Origin: Streptosporangiaceae bacterium NEAU-GS5
GTDB lineage: Bacteria > Actinomycetota > Actinomycetes > Streptosporangiales > Streptosporangiaceae
Length of the DNA stretch: 64,000 nucleotides
NCBI GenBank assembly: GCA_017592665.1
Contig: JAGFNW010000003.1
Coordinates: 186,001 to 250,000, forward strand
Direction of reading: 5' to 3'
Program-made: the position numbers and the translations under genes
In this document: piece after piece, positions 25,027-34,371 of the stretch
How positions within the stretch are numbered: position 1 is the stretch's first letter
Layout: every line of letters begins with the position of its first letter
Notes under the pieces: model-generated
Told to the model about the DNA's origin: nothing
The model's database searches: none
What the model saw: only the letters and a program-made list of their open reading frames with translations

Positions 25027-26244
25027 TCACGAGATGACGATCTTGTCGAGCTCCGGGGCGCGGGCCGACAGGTTGAAAAAGCGGATGGCGTTCACCCCGG
25101 CGACCAGCGGCACGGGGACCGTGACCGTGGCGATCGTGCCCTTCGTCCCGGTCATCGGCACCTCGAACGCGTTGGCCCCGTTGACGCTGACGAAGTAGGA
25201 CTGGGTGCCGTCCACGACCGCATGGATGGTCATCTGCTTGGTGGCCGTCGTGTCGGACAGGATCCCCTTGATCACGGTGTAGTCGTAGATGTTTCCACCG
25301 ATCAGGATCGTCTTGCGGCCACCTGAGCAGATCGAGCAGTAAACCGGCTCGTTCGCGCCTTCGAAGATGTTTCCGGCCCGTTCGGCCTCATACGCGCCGG
25401 GCGAGCGGTCGGGAGGCGGCAGCGTCACCGGGGGCGTGGCCGGCCCGAGTTGCCAGGCCTTGAGGTCGCGGAGGAGCAGGTAGGTGTCCTGAAGTCCCGT
25501 GCTGCGGATGCTGCGGTAAATGCCCCACTTGGGCCGGTTGTATTGCTCGTCGGTCCACCACAGATCGATGTGGTCGGCCCGGGCGTCGGCGAGCGTACGG
25601 TTGCCGTCGCGGAGGATCCACCGGAAGTAGCCGTCGTCGCTCGACTTGAACTCCAGCGTCGTGCTGATCCACTTGTTCTGGAGCGGCTCCAGGTCGACCG
25701 AGGCGATCTCATGGACGACGGCGTCCTCCTGGGTCCAGTAACGCGCCTGGATCTTCGCCACGCCGTCCTTGATCGGCAGCGAGAGCTGCGCCAGCGGGGA
25801 GCTCGTGTCCGACGTCTTCATCTGCCAGATGTGGGTGAACTGACTGGTCGCGTCGAGAGTGTCGGGAATGTACATCTGATAGCTGATCCGCCAGGTCTCG
25901 TCCTTGCGGATCTCCAGGGGCACGCCGCGCTCGCGCATGCCCCTGACCTCGTTGCGCTGCCGGTCGGCACCATCGCGCGCGCCGACGTGCATGTCGAAGC
26001 GCCACAGGTTCCCGACCGGATAGATGTGCGGGGCCGTCTCGGGATCCGACCCGCGCCGATCGTCCTCATTCCCCTCGAAGGCGTTCAGACCGTCCCTGTA
26101 CGCACTGGGACTCCAGCGCAGCTGCCACGGGTCCTTCCACGGGGCGTGGATCCGGGGTGGCGCCGCGGCCGTGGAAAACACGAGCGCGGCCGCGGCGAAG
26201 ACCGCGCCCGCGACTCGTGCATGGATGAGTTTCGCGTGGTTCAT
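25027..26244 (-). CDS. Secreted polysaccharide-lyase-like protein with C-terminal carbohydrate-binding domain
   Basis: About 405 aa from ATG 26244 (AGAGAGG upstream); the in-frame extension to 26343 looks non-coding. Signal peptide LIHARVAGAVFAAAALVFST. The catalytic-like domain (about 35-280) is jelly-roll in pattern with WRFDMHVGARDGADRQRNEV, WRISYQMYIPDTLDAT, FTHIWQMKTSD and WWTDEQYNRPKWGIYRS, resembling the heparin-lyase-I/PL20-like Polysacc_lyase family of glucuronan/alginate lyases. After a Pro-rich linker, about 290-405 (YEAERAGNIFEGANEPVYC ... VPVPLVAGVNAIRFFNL) resembles a CBM35/CBM6-type galactose-binding-like domain. Likely degrades uronic-acid polymers outside the cell. Confidence 0.78.
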   Translation of the reverse strand: MNHAKLIHARVAGAVFAAAALVFSTAAAPPRIHAPWKDPWQLRWSPSAYRDGLNAFEGNEDDRRGSDPETAPHIYPVGNLWRFDMHVGARDGADRQRNEVRGMRERGVPLEIRKDETWRISYQMYIPDTLDATSQFTHIWQMKTSDTSSPLAQLSLPIKDGVAKIQARYWTQEDAVVHEIASVDLEPLQNKWISTTLEFKSSDDGYFRWILRDGNRTLADARADHIDLWWTDEQYNRPKWGIYRSIRSTGLQDTYLLLRDLKAWQLGPATPPVTLPPPDRSPGAYEAERAGNIFEGANEPVYCSICSGGRKTILIGGNIYDYTVIKGILSDTTATKQMTIHAVVDGTQSYFVSVNGANAFEVPMTGTKGTIATVTVPVPLVAGVNAIRFFNLSARAPELDKIVIS

Positions 26245-26402
26245 GAGGCGCCTCTCTGCTGGGAGCACGGACGCCGGGCCCCGTTCCACGCGACCGCAAC
26301 CCGGCAGAGGACCACGAATCATCGGATCACATCCGATTGTCAAGGTCCTTCACAAACGGGTTGAGCGTAACCGAGGCAGTGAGGGAAGTCGATAGATCCG
26401 AT

Positions 26403-27761
26403 CTATTCCTCGGCGGAGATAGGCGTGACGACCCCGTTGACGGGCGATTCGACGGGCCTGTCGCGGTCGGTCCTCGCAGGTGTGTTGTCCTGCAGAAGAG
26501 CACGGGCGATGCCGAGCCCCGTGCCGCCGAGCGTGAGCACCTTGGCCAGCAGCTCCTCGACGCCTTCCGCGCCGTTGAGCACCACCATGTGGTCGACGTT
26601 GCCGAACGCCTTCGCGCCGGCCTCGACGATCTGCGGCCAGTTTTCGGCAAGTTGCTGGGCGACCACGGCCTCCTGGTTGACCGCCAGGGCCTCGGCCCGC
26701 GCCTTGATGGCCGCGGCCACCGCCAGGCCCTTGGCCTGCTCGGCCTCCGCTTCGGCGAGGCCGCGCAGCCGCGCCGCCTGGGCCTCGGCCTCACCGCGCA
26801 GCCGGATCCGCTCCGCGTCGGCCGTCGCCTCGGCGATCGTGGCCTGCCTAGCCGCGTCGGCCAGGGTCACCGTCTCGTACGCCCTGGCATCGGCCGGCTT
26901 GCGCACCTGGGCCTGCAGCCGCTTCTCGGCGAGCTCGGCCTCCAGCTCGGCGGCCCTGGTCTCCTGGACCACGACCTCCTGCCGGGCCGTCGCCTCCGAC
27001 AGTGGGCCCGCCTGACGCGCCTTGGCCGACGCCCGATCCACTTCGGCCTGATAGCCGGACTGCTGGATCCTCGCCTCGCGTACGGCCGCGGCCTTGCGGA
27101 TCTCGGCCTCCTGCTCGGCCGTGGTGGCCTCCTGGTTGCGCTGCGCCTCGGCGATCCGCGCGGTGGCGGCGATCGCGGCGGCGTGAGGGCGGCCCAGGTT
27201 GACGATGTAACCAGTGGTGTCTTCGATCTCCTGGATCTGCAGCGAGTCGACCACCAGCCCGAGCTTGCTCATCTCGTCGGCCGACGAGATGCGGACCTCG
27301 TTGGTCAGCGCGTCGCGGTTGATGATCAGATCCTCGACCGTCAGGTTGCCGATGATCGAGCGCAGATGCCCCGCGAACAGCTGATGCGTTTTGTCGTCGA
27401 TCCGCTTCTGCTGGTCGAGGAAACGGCGGGCGGCGTTCGCGATCGAGGCGTAGTCGTCGCCGATCTTGTAAATGGCCACGCCGCGTACGTGGACCGGGAT
27501 GCCCTGCTTGGTGACGCAGGACACCTGCAGCTCCGAGGCGCGGCTGTCCAGCGAGAGCCGGCGCGCCGTCTGGAACCCCGGGACGACGAGAGAGCCCTTC
27601 CCCGTGATGATTTTGAACCCCATGTCCTGTCCGCGGCGCCGCGCGCCGAGCCCCGAGATGACGATCGCCTCATTGGGCTCGGCGACCCGCCAGATGAGTT
27701 TGAACAGAACGACGGCTACTACGACGATCCCCGCAACGATGGCGGCTAAGACCGGGTCCAT
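26403..27761 (-). CDS. Flotillin-like SPFH protein
   Basis: 452 aa from ATG 27761 with a strong GGAGGTG box. N-terminal membrane segment (VLAAIVAGIVVVAVVLFKLI), SPFH/PHB domain (EPNEAIVISGLGARR ... QEIEDTTGYI) and a long Ala/Glu-rich coiled coil with EA repeats (about 200-400), ending with the flotillin tail LAENWPQIVEAGAKAFGNVDHMVVLNG. Flotillins scaffold membrane microdomains. Shares nearly the same architecture and most motifs with the flotillin upstream, indicating a tandem duplication; this copy is shorter by 33 residues, mainly in the coiled coil. Third gene of an NfeD-flotillin-flotillin cluster. Confidence 0.92.
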   Translation of the reverse strand: MDPVLAAIVAGIVVVAVVLFKLIWRVAEPNEAIVISGLGARRRGQDMGFKIITGKGSLVVPGFQTARRLSLDSRASELQVSCVTKQGIPVHVRGVAIYKIGDDYASIANAARRFLDQQKRIDDKTHQLFAGHLRSIIGNLTVEDLIINRDALTNEVRISSADEMSKLGLVVDSLQIQEIEDTTGYIVNLGRPHAAAIAATARIAEAQRNQEATTAEQEAEIRKAAAVREARIQQSGYQAEVDRASAKARQAGPLSEATARQEVVVQETRAAELEAELAEKRLQAQVRKPADARAYETVTLADAARQATIAEATADAERIRLRGEAEAQAARLRGLAEAEAEQAKGLAVAAAIKARAEALAVNQEAVVAQQLAENWPQIVEAGAKAFGNVDHMVVLNGAEGVEELLAKVLTLGGTGLGIARALLQDNTPARTDRDRPVESPVNGVVTPISAEE

Positions 27762-28011
27762 GGCACCTCCATGAGTGCCTCGTGTTTCCCCCTGCTGACC
27801 TGTTTTTGCCGACCAGACTTCCCGGCGCACCACTTCGAAAGTACGTCTCCCCGGCCCCACGCGACCGCGCCGAGACCCGTGAATTTCCCGGTTTCTTTCG
27901 TGTTCTTCGCCGGCGTCCCCCAGGCGGCACGCGAGCCGGACCGGCGCCGCCCCATTTGGTCCGCGGTCGCTCCGGGACCCCGCGCGGTGGGCCCCGGAGC
28001 GGACTCGCGTG

Positions 28012-29469
28012 TCAGTGCGCGACGTCGGGGGTCTTGGCGGGGTCGGCGCCGTTGGTGCTCGGGGGAGGCGGGGTGGCGCCCGAGAGGAGGGAGCGGGCCA
28101 GGCCGAGGCCGGTGCCGCCGAGGGTGAGGGCCTTGGCGAGCATCTCCTCGATGCCCTGGGCGCCGTTGAGCACGACCATGTGGTCCACGTTGCCGAAGGC
28201 CTTCGCGCCGGCTTCGACGATCTGCGGCCAGTTCTCGGCGAGCTGCTGGGCGATGACCGCTTCCTGGTTCTCGGCGAGGGCCTGGGAGCGGGCGCGGATG
28301 GCTTCGGCTTCGGCCAGGCCGCGGGCCTTGGCGGCCTCGGCCTCGGCGAGGCCTCTCGCGCGGGCGGAGAAGGCTTCGGCCTCACCTGTCGCCTGGGTGG
28401 CCGCGGCGGCGGCCTCGCCGCGGAGCCGTACGGACTCGGCGTCGGCGGCGGCGGCCTGCTTGACCTGGGAGGCCTGTGCGGCGGCCCGCAGCTCGGTCTC
28501 GCGGGCCTCGGCCTCGGCCTGGGCGATGCGGGCGTCACGTTCGGCCTGAGACAGCTTGACCGTCTCGTACGCCTTGGCGTCGGCCGGCTTGCGCACCTGG
28601 GACTGGAGCCGCTGCTCGGCCAGCTGGGCCTCGAGTTCGGCGGCGCGGGTCTCCTGGACCACGACCTCCTGCCGAGAGGTGGCCTCCGACAGCGGGCCGG
28701 CCTGGCGGGACTTGGCCGCGGCCTCGTCCACCTCGGCCTGGTATCCGGCCTGCTGGATCTGCGACGCGCGGACCGCGGCGGCCTTCTTCGCGGCGGCGAC
28801 CTGCTCGGCCTCGGTGGCCTCCTGATCGCGCTGGGCCTCGGCGATGCGGGCCGCGGCGGCTATGGCGGCGGCGTGCGGCTTGCCCAGGTTGGTGATGTAA
28901 CCGGTCTCGTCGTCGATCTCCTGGATCTGCAGCGAGTCGACGACCAGGCCGAGCTTGCTCATCTCGTCGGAGGCCGAGCCACGGGTCTCGCTGGTCAGAC
29001 GCTCGCGGTTGAGGATGAGATCCTCGACGGTCAGGTTGCCGATGATCGAGCGCAGGTGGCCGGTGAACAGCTCGTGGATGGCGCCGTTCATGGAGTCCTG
29101 CTGGTCGAGGAAGCGGCGGGCGGAGTTGGCGATGCTGGAGAAGTCGTCGCCGACCTTGTAGATGACCACCCCGCGCACCTGGACCGGGATGCCCTGCTTG
29201 GTGACGCAGGAGACCTGCAGGTTGGTGGCGCGGCTGTCGAGCCGCAGCCGCCGGGACGTCTGGAAGCCGGGAAGCACGGCGGTGCCCTTACCGGTCACGA
29301 TCTTGAAGCCGAGGCTGTCGGCCAGCTCGTTGCGCGAGCGGGCGCCGAGGCCGGAGATGATCAGGGCCTCGTTGGGCTCGGCGACCCGCCAGACGGCCTT
29401 GAACAGCAGCACGATGATGATGAACGCGGCCACCGCCGCCGAAATGAGAACGATGACCTCTGTGGACAT
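28012..29469 (-). CDS. Flotillin-like SPFH protein
   Basis: 485 aa. N-terminal TM (VIVLISAAVAAFIIIVLLFK), SPFH domain (EPNEALIISGLGARSRNELA ... QEIDDETGYI) and an extended EA-rich coiled coil (about 200-430) with repeated AEAExAKARGLAEAEA units; flotillin tail LAENWPQIVEAGAKAFGNVD. Acts as an oligomeric membrane scaffold, usually with an NfeD-type protein, here encoded 24 bp upstream. A 250-bp gap separates it from the second flotillin; that gap holds only the downstream ribosome site and no other feature I can name. Confidence 0.93.
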   Translation of the reverse strand: MSTEVIVLISAAVAAFIIIVLLFKAVWRVAEPNEALIISGLGARSRNELADSLGFKIVTGKGTAVLPGFQTSRRLRLDSRATNLQVSCVTKQGIPVQVRGVVIYKVGDDFSSIANSARRFLDQQDSMNGAIHELFTGHLRSIIGNLTVEDLILNRERLTSETRGSASDEMSKLGLVVDSLQIQEIDDETGYITNLGKPHAAAIAAAARIAEAQRDQEATEAEQVAAAKKAAAVRASQIQQAGYQAEVDEAAAKSRQAGPLSEATSRQEVVVQETRAAELEAQLAEQRLQSQVRKPADAKAYETVKLSQAERDARIAQAEAEARETELRAAAQASQVKQAAAADAESVRLRGEAAAAATQATGEAEAFSARARGLAEAEAAKARGLAEAEAIRARSQALAENQEAVIAQQLAENWPQIVEAGAKAFGNVDHMVVLNGAQGIEEMLAKALTLGGTGLGLARSLLSGATPPPPSTNGADPAKTPDVAH

Positions 29470-29493
29470 CTCGGTCTCCGAAGTTAGGGGAAA

Positions 29494-29766
29494 TCAGATG
29501 ATCGCGCGGGCTACGTACACGGTCCGCGGCGGGAAGTACTCCACGATCACGACGATCGAACCGACCGGGATCTCCTCGTCCTGGACGCTTGGATGCGCGT
29601 AGAACGCCTCCACGCCCCCGCGGACCGACACCATGACCTCCCCCACAAGGCCAGGGCCGATGGCGCCGGTAACCCTGCCCTGCTTACCGACCAACGTGCT
29701 GTCACCCCGTCGCTTATTACGTCGCGAATGGGCACGGTACTCCGAATTGGGGTGGAGCGTCATCAC
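29494..29766 (-). CDS. NfeD-type OB-fold protein
   Basis: 90 aa. Residues 25-88 (TLVGKQGRVTGAIGPGLVGE ... FYAHPSVQDEEIPVGSIVVI) read as the C-terminal OB-fold of NfeD proteins (GxxGxxxxxLxPxGxVxVxG pattern), without the usual membrane segments. NfeD partners are nearly always next to flotillin genes, as here. The N-terminus is uncertain; a shorter start is possible. Its ATG overlaps the end of the upstream acyltransferase gene by 4 bp, so all four genes may be one transcript. Confidence 0.78.
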   Translation of the reverse strand: MMTLHPNSEYRAHSRRNKRRGDSTLVGKQGRVTGAIGPGLVGEVMVSVRGGVEAFYAHPSVQDEEIPVGSIVVIVEYFPPRTVYVARAII

Positions 29767-30806
29767 CCGGGGCGTCGTAGTCGGGTGAACGCCCAGGAGA
29801 TGTCAGGCTCGACCGCCCATCGGGTCAGTTTCCGCACCAGAGGCATACACAGGACGGTCGCCAGCACGACGGCCAGCACGAGCATGGCGGCCACGCCGAG
29901 CGGGTTGTCCAGGCGGTTGTGGAAGCGCTCGAGGGCCTTCACGAAGAAGCCGTGCAGCAGGTACGCGTAGATGGTGACGGCGCCGAGGGACGAGAACCAC
30001 GTGTTCCGCGCCGGGGTGACGGCCAGGAACGCGGCCACGAGCAGGGCGCCGGCGACGAGCAGGGCGATCCGGATGAGGCTGCCGGTCAGGTCGTCGACGC
30101 CGATCTGGTTGTTGGAGTGCCGCCAGCGGATCCACTCGGTCGGCACCTTGTCGTGGATGAGGAACGCCAGCCCCAGCCCGGCGGCCAGCACGCCAGCCCC
30201 GGTCACCCGCGCCCACGGCCGCTTGAGCAGCTCGATGTGCTCGGGCTTCGCCATCAGCCCGAGGACGTAGAAGGGCAGCAGGCCGAGGGTCCGGTTCATC
30301 GACAACTCATCGGGAAGGCGGCTCATCCCGGCCAGTACGGAGAATCCCAGGGCGACCGCGAGCGGCCACCTCAGCTGCTGCCAGACCGGGGTGGACAGCC
30401 GCCACAGGAACAGCGACATCAGGAACCAGGTCAGGAAGTACGGGTCGAGCAGGCTGATCTCGAACTTGCCGTACAGGAAATAGCGCGGCAGCGAGTAGGC
30501 GATCTCGAAGATCACGTACGGCACGGCGATGCCGCTGATCAACTTCCGCGCCTTGCCGGCCGAGAACGTGAAGTTCCTGGACAGATAGCCACTGACCACG
30601 ATGAAGAGCGGCATGTGGAACAGGTAGACGAAGAAGTACAGCGCGTGCGCGTAGGGCACGTCGCGCAGGTTCTCGATCAGATGTCCGCCGACGACCAGGA
30701 TGATCGCGAGGTACTTCGCGTTGTCCAGGAACGGGTCGCGAGGAGCCTTGCTGCCCGCGGGCGTGCTGACGGATCTGAGAGCGGGCGCCGTGGTCACTCG
30801 CGGCAC
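29763..30806 (-). CDS. Membrane acyltransferase (Acyl_transf_3/WcfG type)
   Basis: 347 aa, about ten TM helices. N-terminal RDPFLDNAKYLAIILVVGGH has the family D/H site, then FHMPLFIVVSGYLSRNF and a polytopic remainder ending in a basic tail. This form (LDNAKxLAIILVVxGH) matches fucose-4-O-acetylase/WcfG-like acyltransferases acting on cell-surface sugars. Upstream of the NfeD-flotillin genes on the same strand with 4-bp overlap, so likely the first gene of that operon. Confidence 0.87.
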   Translation of the reverse strand: MPRVTTAPALRSVSTPAGSKAPRDPFLDNAKYLAIILVVGGHLIENLRDVPYAHALYFFVYLFHMPLFIVVSGYLSRNFTFSAGKARKLISGIAVPYVIFEIAYSLPRYFLYGKFEISLLDPYFLTWFLMSLFLWRLSTPVWQQLRWPLAVALGFSVLAGMSRLPDELSMNRTLGLLPFYVLGLMAKPEHIELLKRPWARVTGAGVLAAGLGLAFLIHDKVPTEWIRWRHSNNQIGVDDLTGSLIRIALLVAGALLVAAFLAVTPARNTWFSSLGAVTIYAYLLHGFFVKALERFHNRLDNPLGVAAMLVLAVVLATVLCMPLVRKLTRWAVEPDISWAFTRLRRPG

Positions 30807-30863
30807 CCTACGGACGTGCGGCCTGGCCCTACACCCAACGCAAATCGAACAGTCGAGGAAACT

Positions 30864-31652
30864 TCAGAGACCTACAGCTGTGAGACTGGCCTCCCACAGT
30901 TGTGCTGCCAGCACAGGATCAGACATTCGCGCAGGAACATTGACAATTCGGTCTTTGTGGTAAAAACGCCCCGATTCGCCCTCCTGATCGGCGAGCGCGG
31001 CCAGCCGTGCTCCGCCCGCCTCGACCGGCTCCCCCATCCCCGGCACCCGGTGGACGAGCGTCATGAAGAAAGTTTCAGCGGCGAATCCGGTCCGCAGCAC
31101 GCCCGGATGGATGCACGTCGCCGCCACCCCCCGCGCCGCGAGCGCGACCGTGAACAGCGCGTTGGCCTGCTTGGTGTCCCCGTACTGCAGCCAGCCGCTC
31201 CACCGCCGCCGTTCCCGCGACAGGTCGCCGGGGTCGAGCGCGCCCGTACGGCCGGCACGCGAGGACGTGGTGACCACCCGCCCGACCCGGTCGAGCAGCA
31301 GATTTGTGAGCAGGAACGGCGAGAGGTGGTTCACCTGCATCATGGCCTCGTGCCCGTCGGCGGTGATCTCGCGTTTCAAGGTCATCATCCCGGCGTTGTT
31401 GACCAGGACGTCGATCCGCTCGTGCCGGTCGCGCAACCGTTCGGCCAGGCGGCGTACGTCGTCGAAGGACGCGAAGTCGGCCGAGAACGTCTCCGGAAGG
31501 CTCCCGGAGGCCCGTTCGACGGCGCTCGCGACCCCATCGAGCCGCTCGGACGATCTTCCGACGAGCACAAGTTGGTGTCCCCGATTGGCGAGATCAAGGG
31601 CGGCAGCTGCGCCGATCCCCGCGCTCGACCCAGTAAGCACAGTAATCATCAA
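30864..31652 (-). CDS. Short-chain dehydrogenase/reductase
   Basis: 262 aa. TGSSAGIG cofactor loop, NNAG, and catalytic Y-x3-K in YGDTKQANALF; a Ser-rich TTSSRAG region supplies the catalytic serine. The YGDTKQAN form and length place it with the WW-domain-oxidoreductase/retinol-dehydrogenase-like SDRs; substrate cannot be read. The frame has tandem ATGs at 31652 and 31649. Divergent from the conservon. Confidence 0.9.
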   Translation of the reverse strand: MMITVLTGSSAGIGAAAALDLANRGHQLVLVGRSSERLDGVASAVERASGSLPETFSADFASFDDVRRLAERLRDRHERIDVLVNNAGMMTLKREITADGHEAMMQVNHLSPFLLTNLLLDRVGRVVTTSSRAGRTGALDPGDLSRERRRWSGWLQYGDTKQANALFTVALAARGVAATCIHPGVLRTGFAAETFFMTLVHRVPGMGEPVEAGGARLAALADQEGESGRFYHKDRIVNVPARMSDPVLAAQLWEASLTAVGL

Positions 31653-31761
31653 TTCCTCACCTGCGCCAGAACTGTATCGGTGCTAGCCTTTGTGCGATCT
31701 TCCGGAGGTGCATTCCCCCATAAAAGCGGCGCGCTAGCCTCCACGCACTGCAGGAGTAGCT

Positions 31762-34371
31762 ATGGGTTCAAGAAACCGGTCGATTCGGTTCAAGATCTTC
31801 TTGTTGCTACTCTTACCACTCCTGACGTTGAGTGCTTTGTGGGGATTCGTCCTCAATCTCACGATCGGTGATGGTCTCGCCCTACTCAGGGCCAGTAGCC
31901 TTTATGACACGATCGGGGTCACCTCGACCGACCTTGGGCTGCAGATCCAGGCCGAGCGGGCGTTGGCCGCCGACATGCTCAGCTCGGGCGACTCCACGTC
32001 GCCGGCGTTCACCGAGCAGCAGCGCAAGACCAGCGCCTCGGTGCAGAGCTTCACGAAGGCGGCCAACAGCGAGGAGACCGCCAGCTCGATGACCGCCGAG
32101 CTGCGCGCCCCGCTCGATCAGCTGCTGACCTCGCTCACCGAGACGCTGCCGTCCGTGCGCGACTCGATCGCGCTCGGCAGGTTCAGCCGGCTCGACGCCA
32201 TCAAGGCCTACAACCAGGTCATGGACGGCCTGTTCGCGGTCTACGAGCGGCTCGTGTCGGTGCCCGACCTGAACATCTATCAGCACGCTTCCGCCATGCA
32301 GGCGATGGGCAACGCGTACGAGATGCTCACCCGCGAGGACGCGCTGATCCGTGGCGCGCTCACGAAGGGTCAGCTCAGCCAGGCCGAGCACAGCGCGTTC
32401 AGCGACTGGGTGTCCACCCGGCGGTTCCTCTACCAGAAGAACCGGCCGATCCTCGGCGAGGGCATGCGCGAGCCGTACGACGAGGTGCTGAACTCGCCGG
32501 TCTTCACCCGCTTCACCGATCTCGAAGACCGGATCGTCGAGCAGGTGCGGTCGGGCGGCCCGCTGCCGACCGACGCCAAGCTCTGGCAGGCCACGGTCGA
32601 CCAGCTGACGGTCAAGCTGGACAAGGCCCGCATCGACGCCTCCGACGCGCTCCAGAGCGACGCCAGGTCGGTCGCCACCGGCATAATGGCGCGGATCGCC
32701 GTCGCCGGCGGCCTCGGCCTGGTGGCCGTCGTCGCCACGATCATCTTCTCGGTCCGCTTCGGCCGGCGACTCGTCTCCGACCTCGCCGGCCTGCGCGAGA
32801 CGGCGATGGATCTGGCGACCGTACGGCTCCCGCACGTGGTCGAGCGGCTGCGCCGCGGCGAGGACGTCGACGTGTCCGCCGAGGCGCCGCCCATCGAGGT
32901 CAGCGGCTCGGCCGAGGTCGAGGACGTGGCGCTCGCCTTCAGCACCGTGCAGCGCACGGCCGTGGAGGCCGCGGTCGGCCAGGCCAACCTCCGCAAGGGC
33001 GTCAACCAGGTCTTCCTCAACCTGGCGCGGCGCAAGCAGAGCCTGCTGCACCGCCAGCTCACGCTGCTCGACGCCATGCAGCGCCGGGTGAGCGAGCCGG
33101 AGAGCCTGGAGGACCTGTTCCGCCTCGACCACCTGACCACCCGCATGCGCCGCCACGCGGAAGGCCTGATCATCCTGTCCGGCGCCAGCCCGGGCCGGTC
33201 GTGGCGCAAGCCGGTGCCGATCGTGGACGTCGTACGGGCCGCGGTCGCGGAGGTCGAGGACTACACCCGGGTCACGGTGACCCCGATGCCCAACGCGTCC
33301 CTGCTCGGGGCGACGGTGGCCGACATCATCCACCTCCTGGCCGAGCTGGTCGAGAACGCGACGATCTTCTCGCCGCCGCAGACCAGGGTCCAGGTGCGCG
33401 GCGAGCTCGTGGCCAACGGACTGGTCCTCGAGGTCGAGGACCGCGGCCTGGGGCTGGCTCCGGAGGAGTACACGGAGATCAACGCCAAGCTGGCCGCGCC
33501 GCCCGAGTTCGACCTGGCCGACAGCGACCGGCTGGGCCTGTTCGTGGTCGGCCAGCTGGCCGCGCGCAACGAGATCAGCGTGGTGCTGCGCTCGTCACCG
33601 TACGGCGGGACGACCGCCATCGTGCTGGTGCCGCGCTCGCTGGTGGCCGAAGGCGGCGCGCCGGCCCAGATCACCGGCACGGTGACGGCCGACAAGATCG
33701 AGCGGCCCGCCCCGCTGATCACCGGACTTGCCACCGGCCCGAACACCGGCCCCATGCCGGCCCTCGCGGCCGCGCCCGACCTTCGGCCGGCCCCGGAGCC
33801 GCGGCACGCGGGCCCGCTCAAGGAGCCGGACCTCGAGCCGGAGTTCGAGCCCGCCTTCGAGCCGGAGCCGGTCGAGGCCGAGCTGGAGCCCGAGCCGGAA
33901 TTCGACAGCGGTCCCTCCACGTCACCGTTCTTCACCCCGGCGGCCCTGCGCACGGAGCCCGTGCCGCCGGCCACCCGGACCGACTTCGACGACTTGCCCG
34001 AAGTGCCGCTGCCGCCGCGGGTCCCGGCGGACTCCGGAGTCCCTGCTGAGCCGCCCCTTCTCCCCCGGAGGAACGGGCTGTCGAGGGCCCTGGGGAACGG
34101 ATCGGCCGAAAATGGGAGCGCCGGTAATGGGGCTACCAAACCGGCCGGTACTCACGCGGGCTTGCCTCGGCGCGTACGACAGGCCAGCATGGCGCCACAG
34201 CTTCGCGAGCAGGCTCCCCTGTCCGCGCCCACGACGGAAGAGCCCACAGAGGAGCGTTCGCCCGAAGCGGCGCGCGCCATGTTCTCTGCCTTCCAGCGGG
34301 GCGCGCAGCGGGGCCGCGAGGCCGCGGACCAGCAGGAAGATCGTTCGTTTGGCGAGAAGGGTGACGAATGA
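31762..34371 (+). CDS. cvnA: Conservon sensor kinase-like protein CvnA
   Basis: 869 aa. Two membrane segments (FKIFLLLLLPLLTLSALWGF at about 10-30 and IAVAGGLGLVAVVATIIF at about 312-330) flank an extracytoplasmic nitrate/nitrite-sensing-like helical domain; a HAMP-like linker follows, then a GHKL ATPase region with N-box LLAELVENATIFSPP, VEDRGLGL and DSDRLGLFVVGQLA. No phosphoacceptor-H box typical of classical kinases is obvious (RLDHLTTRMRRHAEGL is the closest). A C-terminal tail of about 240 residues is Pro/Glu-rich and disordered. CvnA proteins work with roadblock, DUF742 and GTPase proteins rather than a response regulator. SD AGGAG. Overlaps the roadblock gene by 4 bp. Confidence 0.93.
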   Translation: MGSRNRSIRFKIFLLLLLPLLTLSALWGFVLNLTIGDGLALLRASSLYDTIGVTSTDLGLQIQAERALAADMLSSGDSTSPAFTEQQRKTSASVQSFTKAANSEETASSMTAELRAPLDQLLTSLTETLPSVRDSIALGRFSRLDAIKAYNQVMDGLFAVYERLVSVPDLNIYQHASAMQAMGNAYEMLTREDALIRGALTKGQLSQAEHSAFSDWVSTRRFLYQKNRPILGEGMREPYDEVLNSPVFTRFTDLEDRIVEQVRSGGPLPTDAKLWQATVDQLTVKLDKARIDASDALQSDARSVATGIMARIAVAGGLGLVAVVATIIFSVRFGRRLVSDLAGLRETAMDLATVRLPHVVERLRRGEDVDVSAEAPPIEVSGSAEVEDVALAFSTVQRTAVEAAVGQANLRKGVNQVFLNLARRKQSLLHRQLTLLDAMQRRVSEPESLEDLFRLDHLTTRMRRHAEGLIILSGASPGRSWRKPVPIVDVVRAAVAEVEDYTRVTVTPMPNASLLGATVADIIHLLAELVENATIFSPPQTRVQVRGELVANGLVLEVEDRGLGLAPEEYTEINAKLAAPPEFDLADSDRLGLFVVGQLAARNEISVVLRSSPYGGTTAIVLVPRSLVAEGGAPAQITGTVTADKIERPAPLITGLATGPNTGPMPALAAAPDLRPAPEPRHAGPLKEPDLEPEFEPAFEPEPVEAELEPEPEFDSGPSTSPFFTPAALRTEPVPPATRTDFDDLPEVPLPPRVPADSGVPAEPPLLPRRNGLSRALGNGSAENGSAGNGATKPAGTHAGLPRRVRQASMAPQLREQAPLSAPTTEEPTEERSPEAARAMFSAFQRGAQRGREAADQQEDRSFGEKGDE

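Noticed and set aside
28009-29487. 492-aa Gly/Leu/Ala-rich plus-strand frame
   Set aside because: Mirror of the flotillin coiled coil, whose EA-rich codons leave the antisense frame free of stops. The same holds for the 26337-27749 frame.
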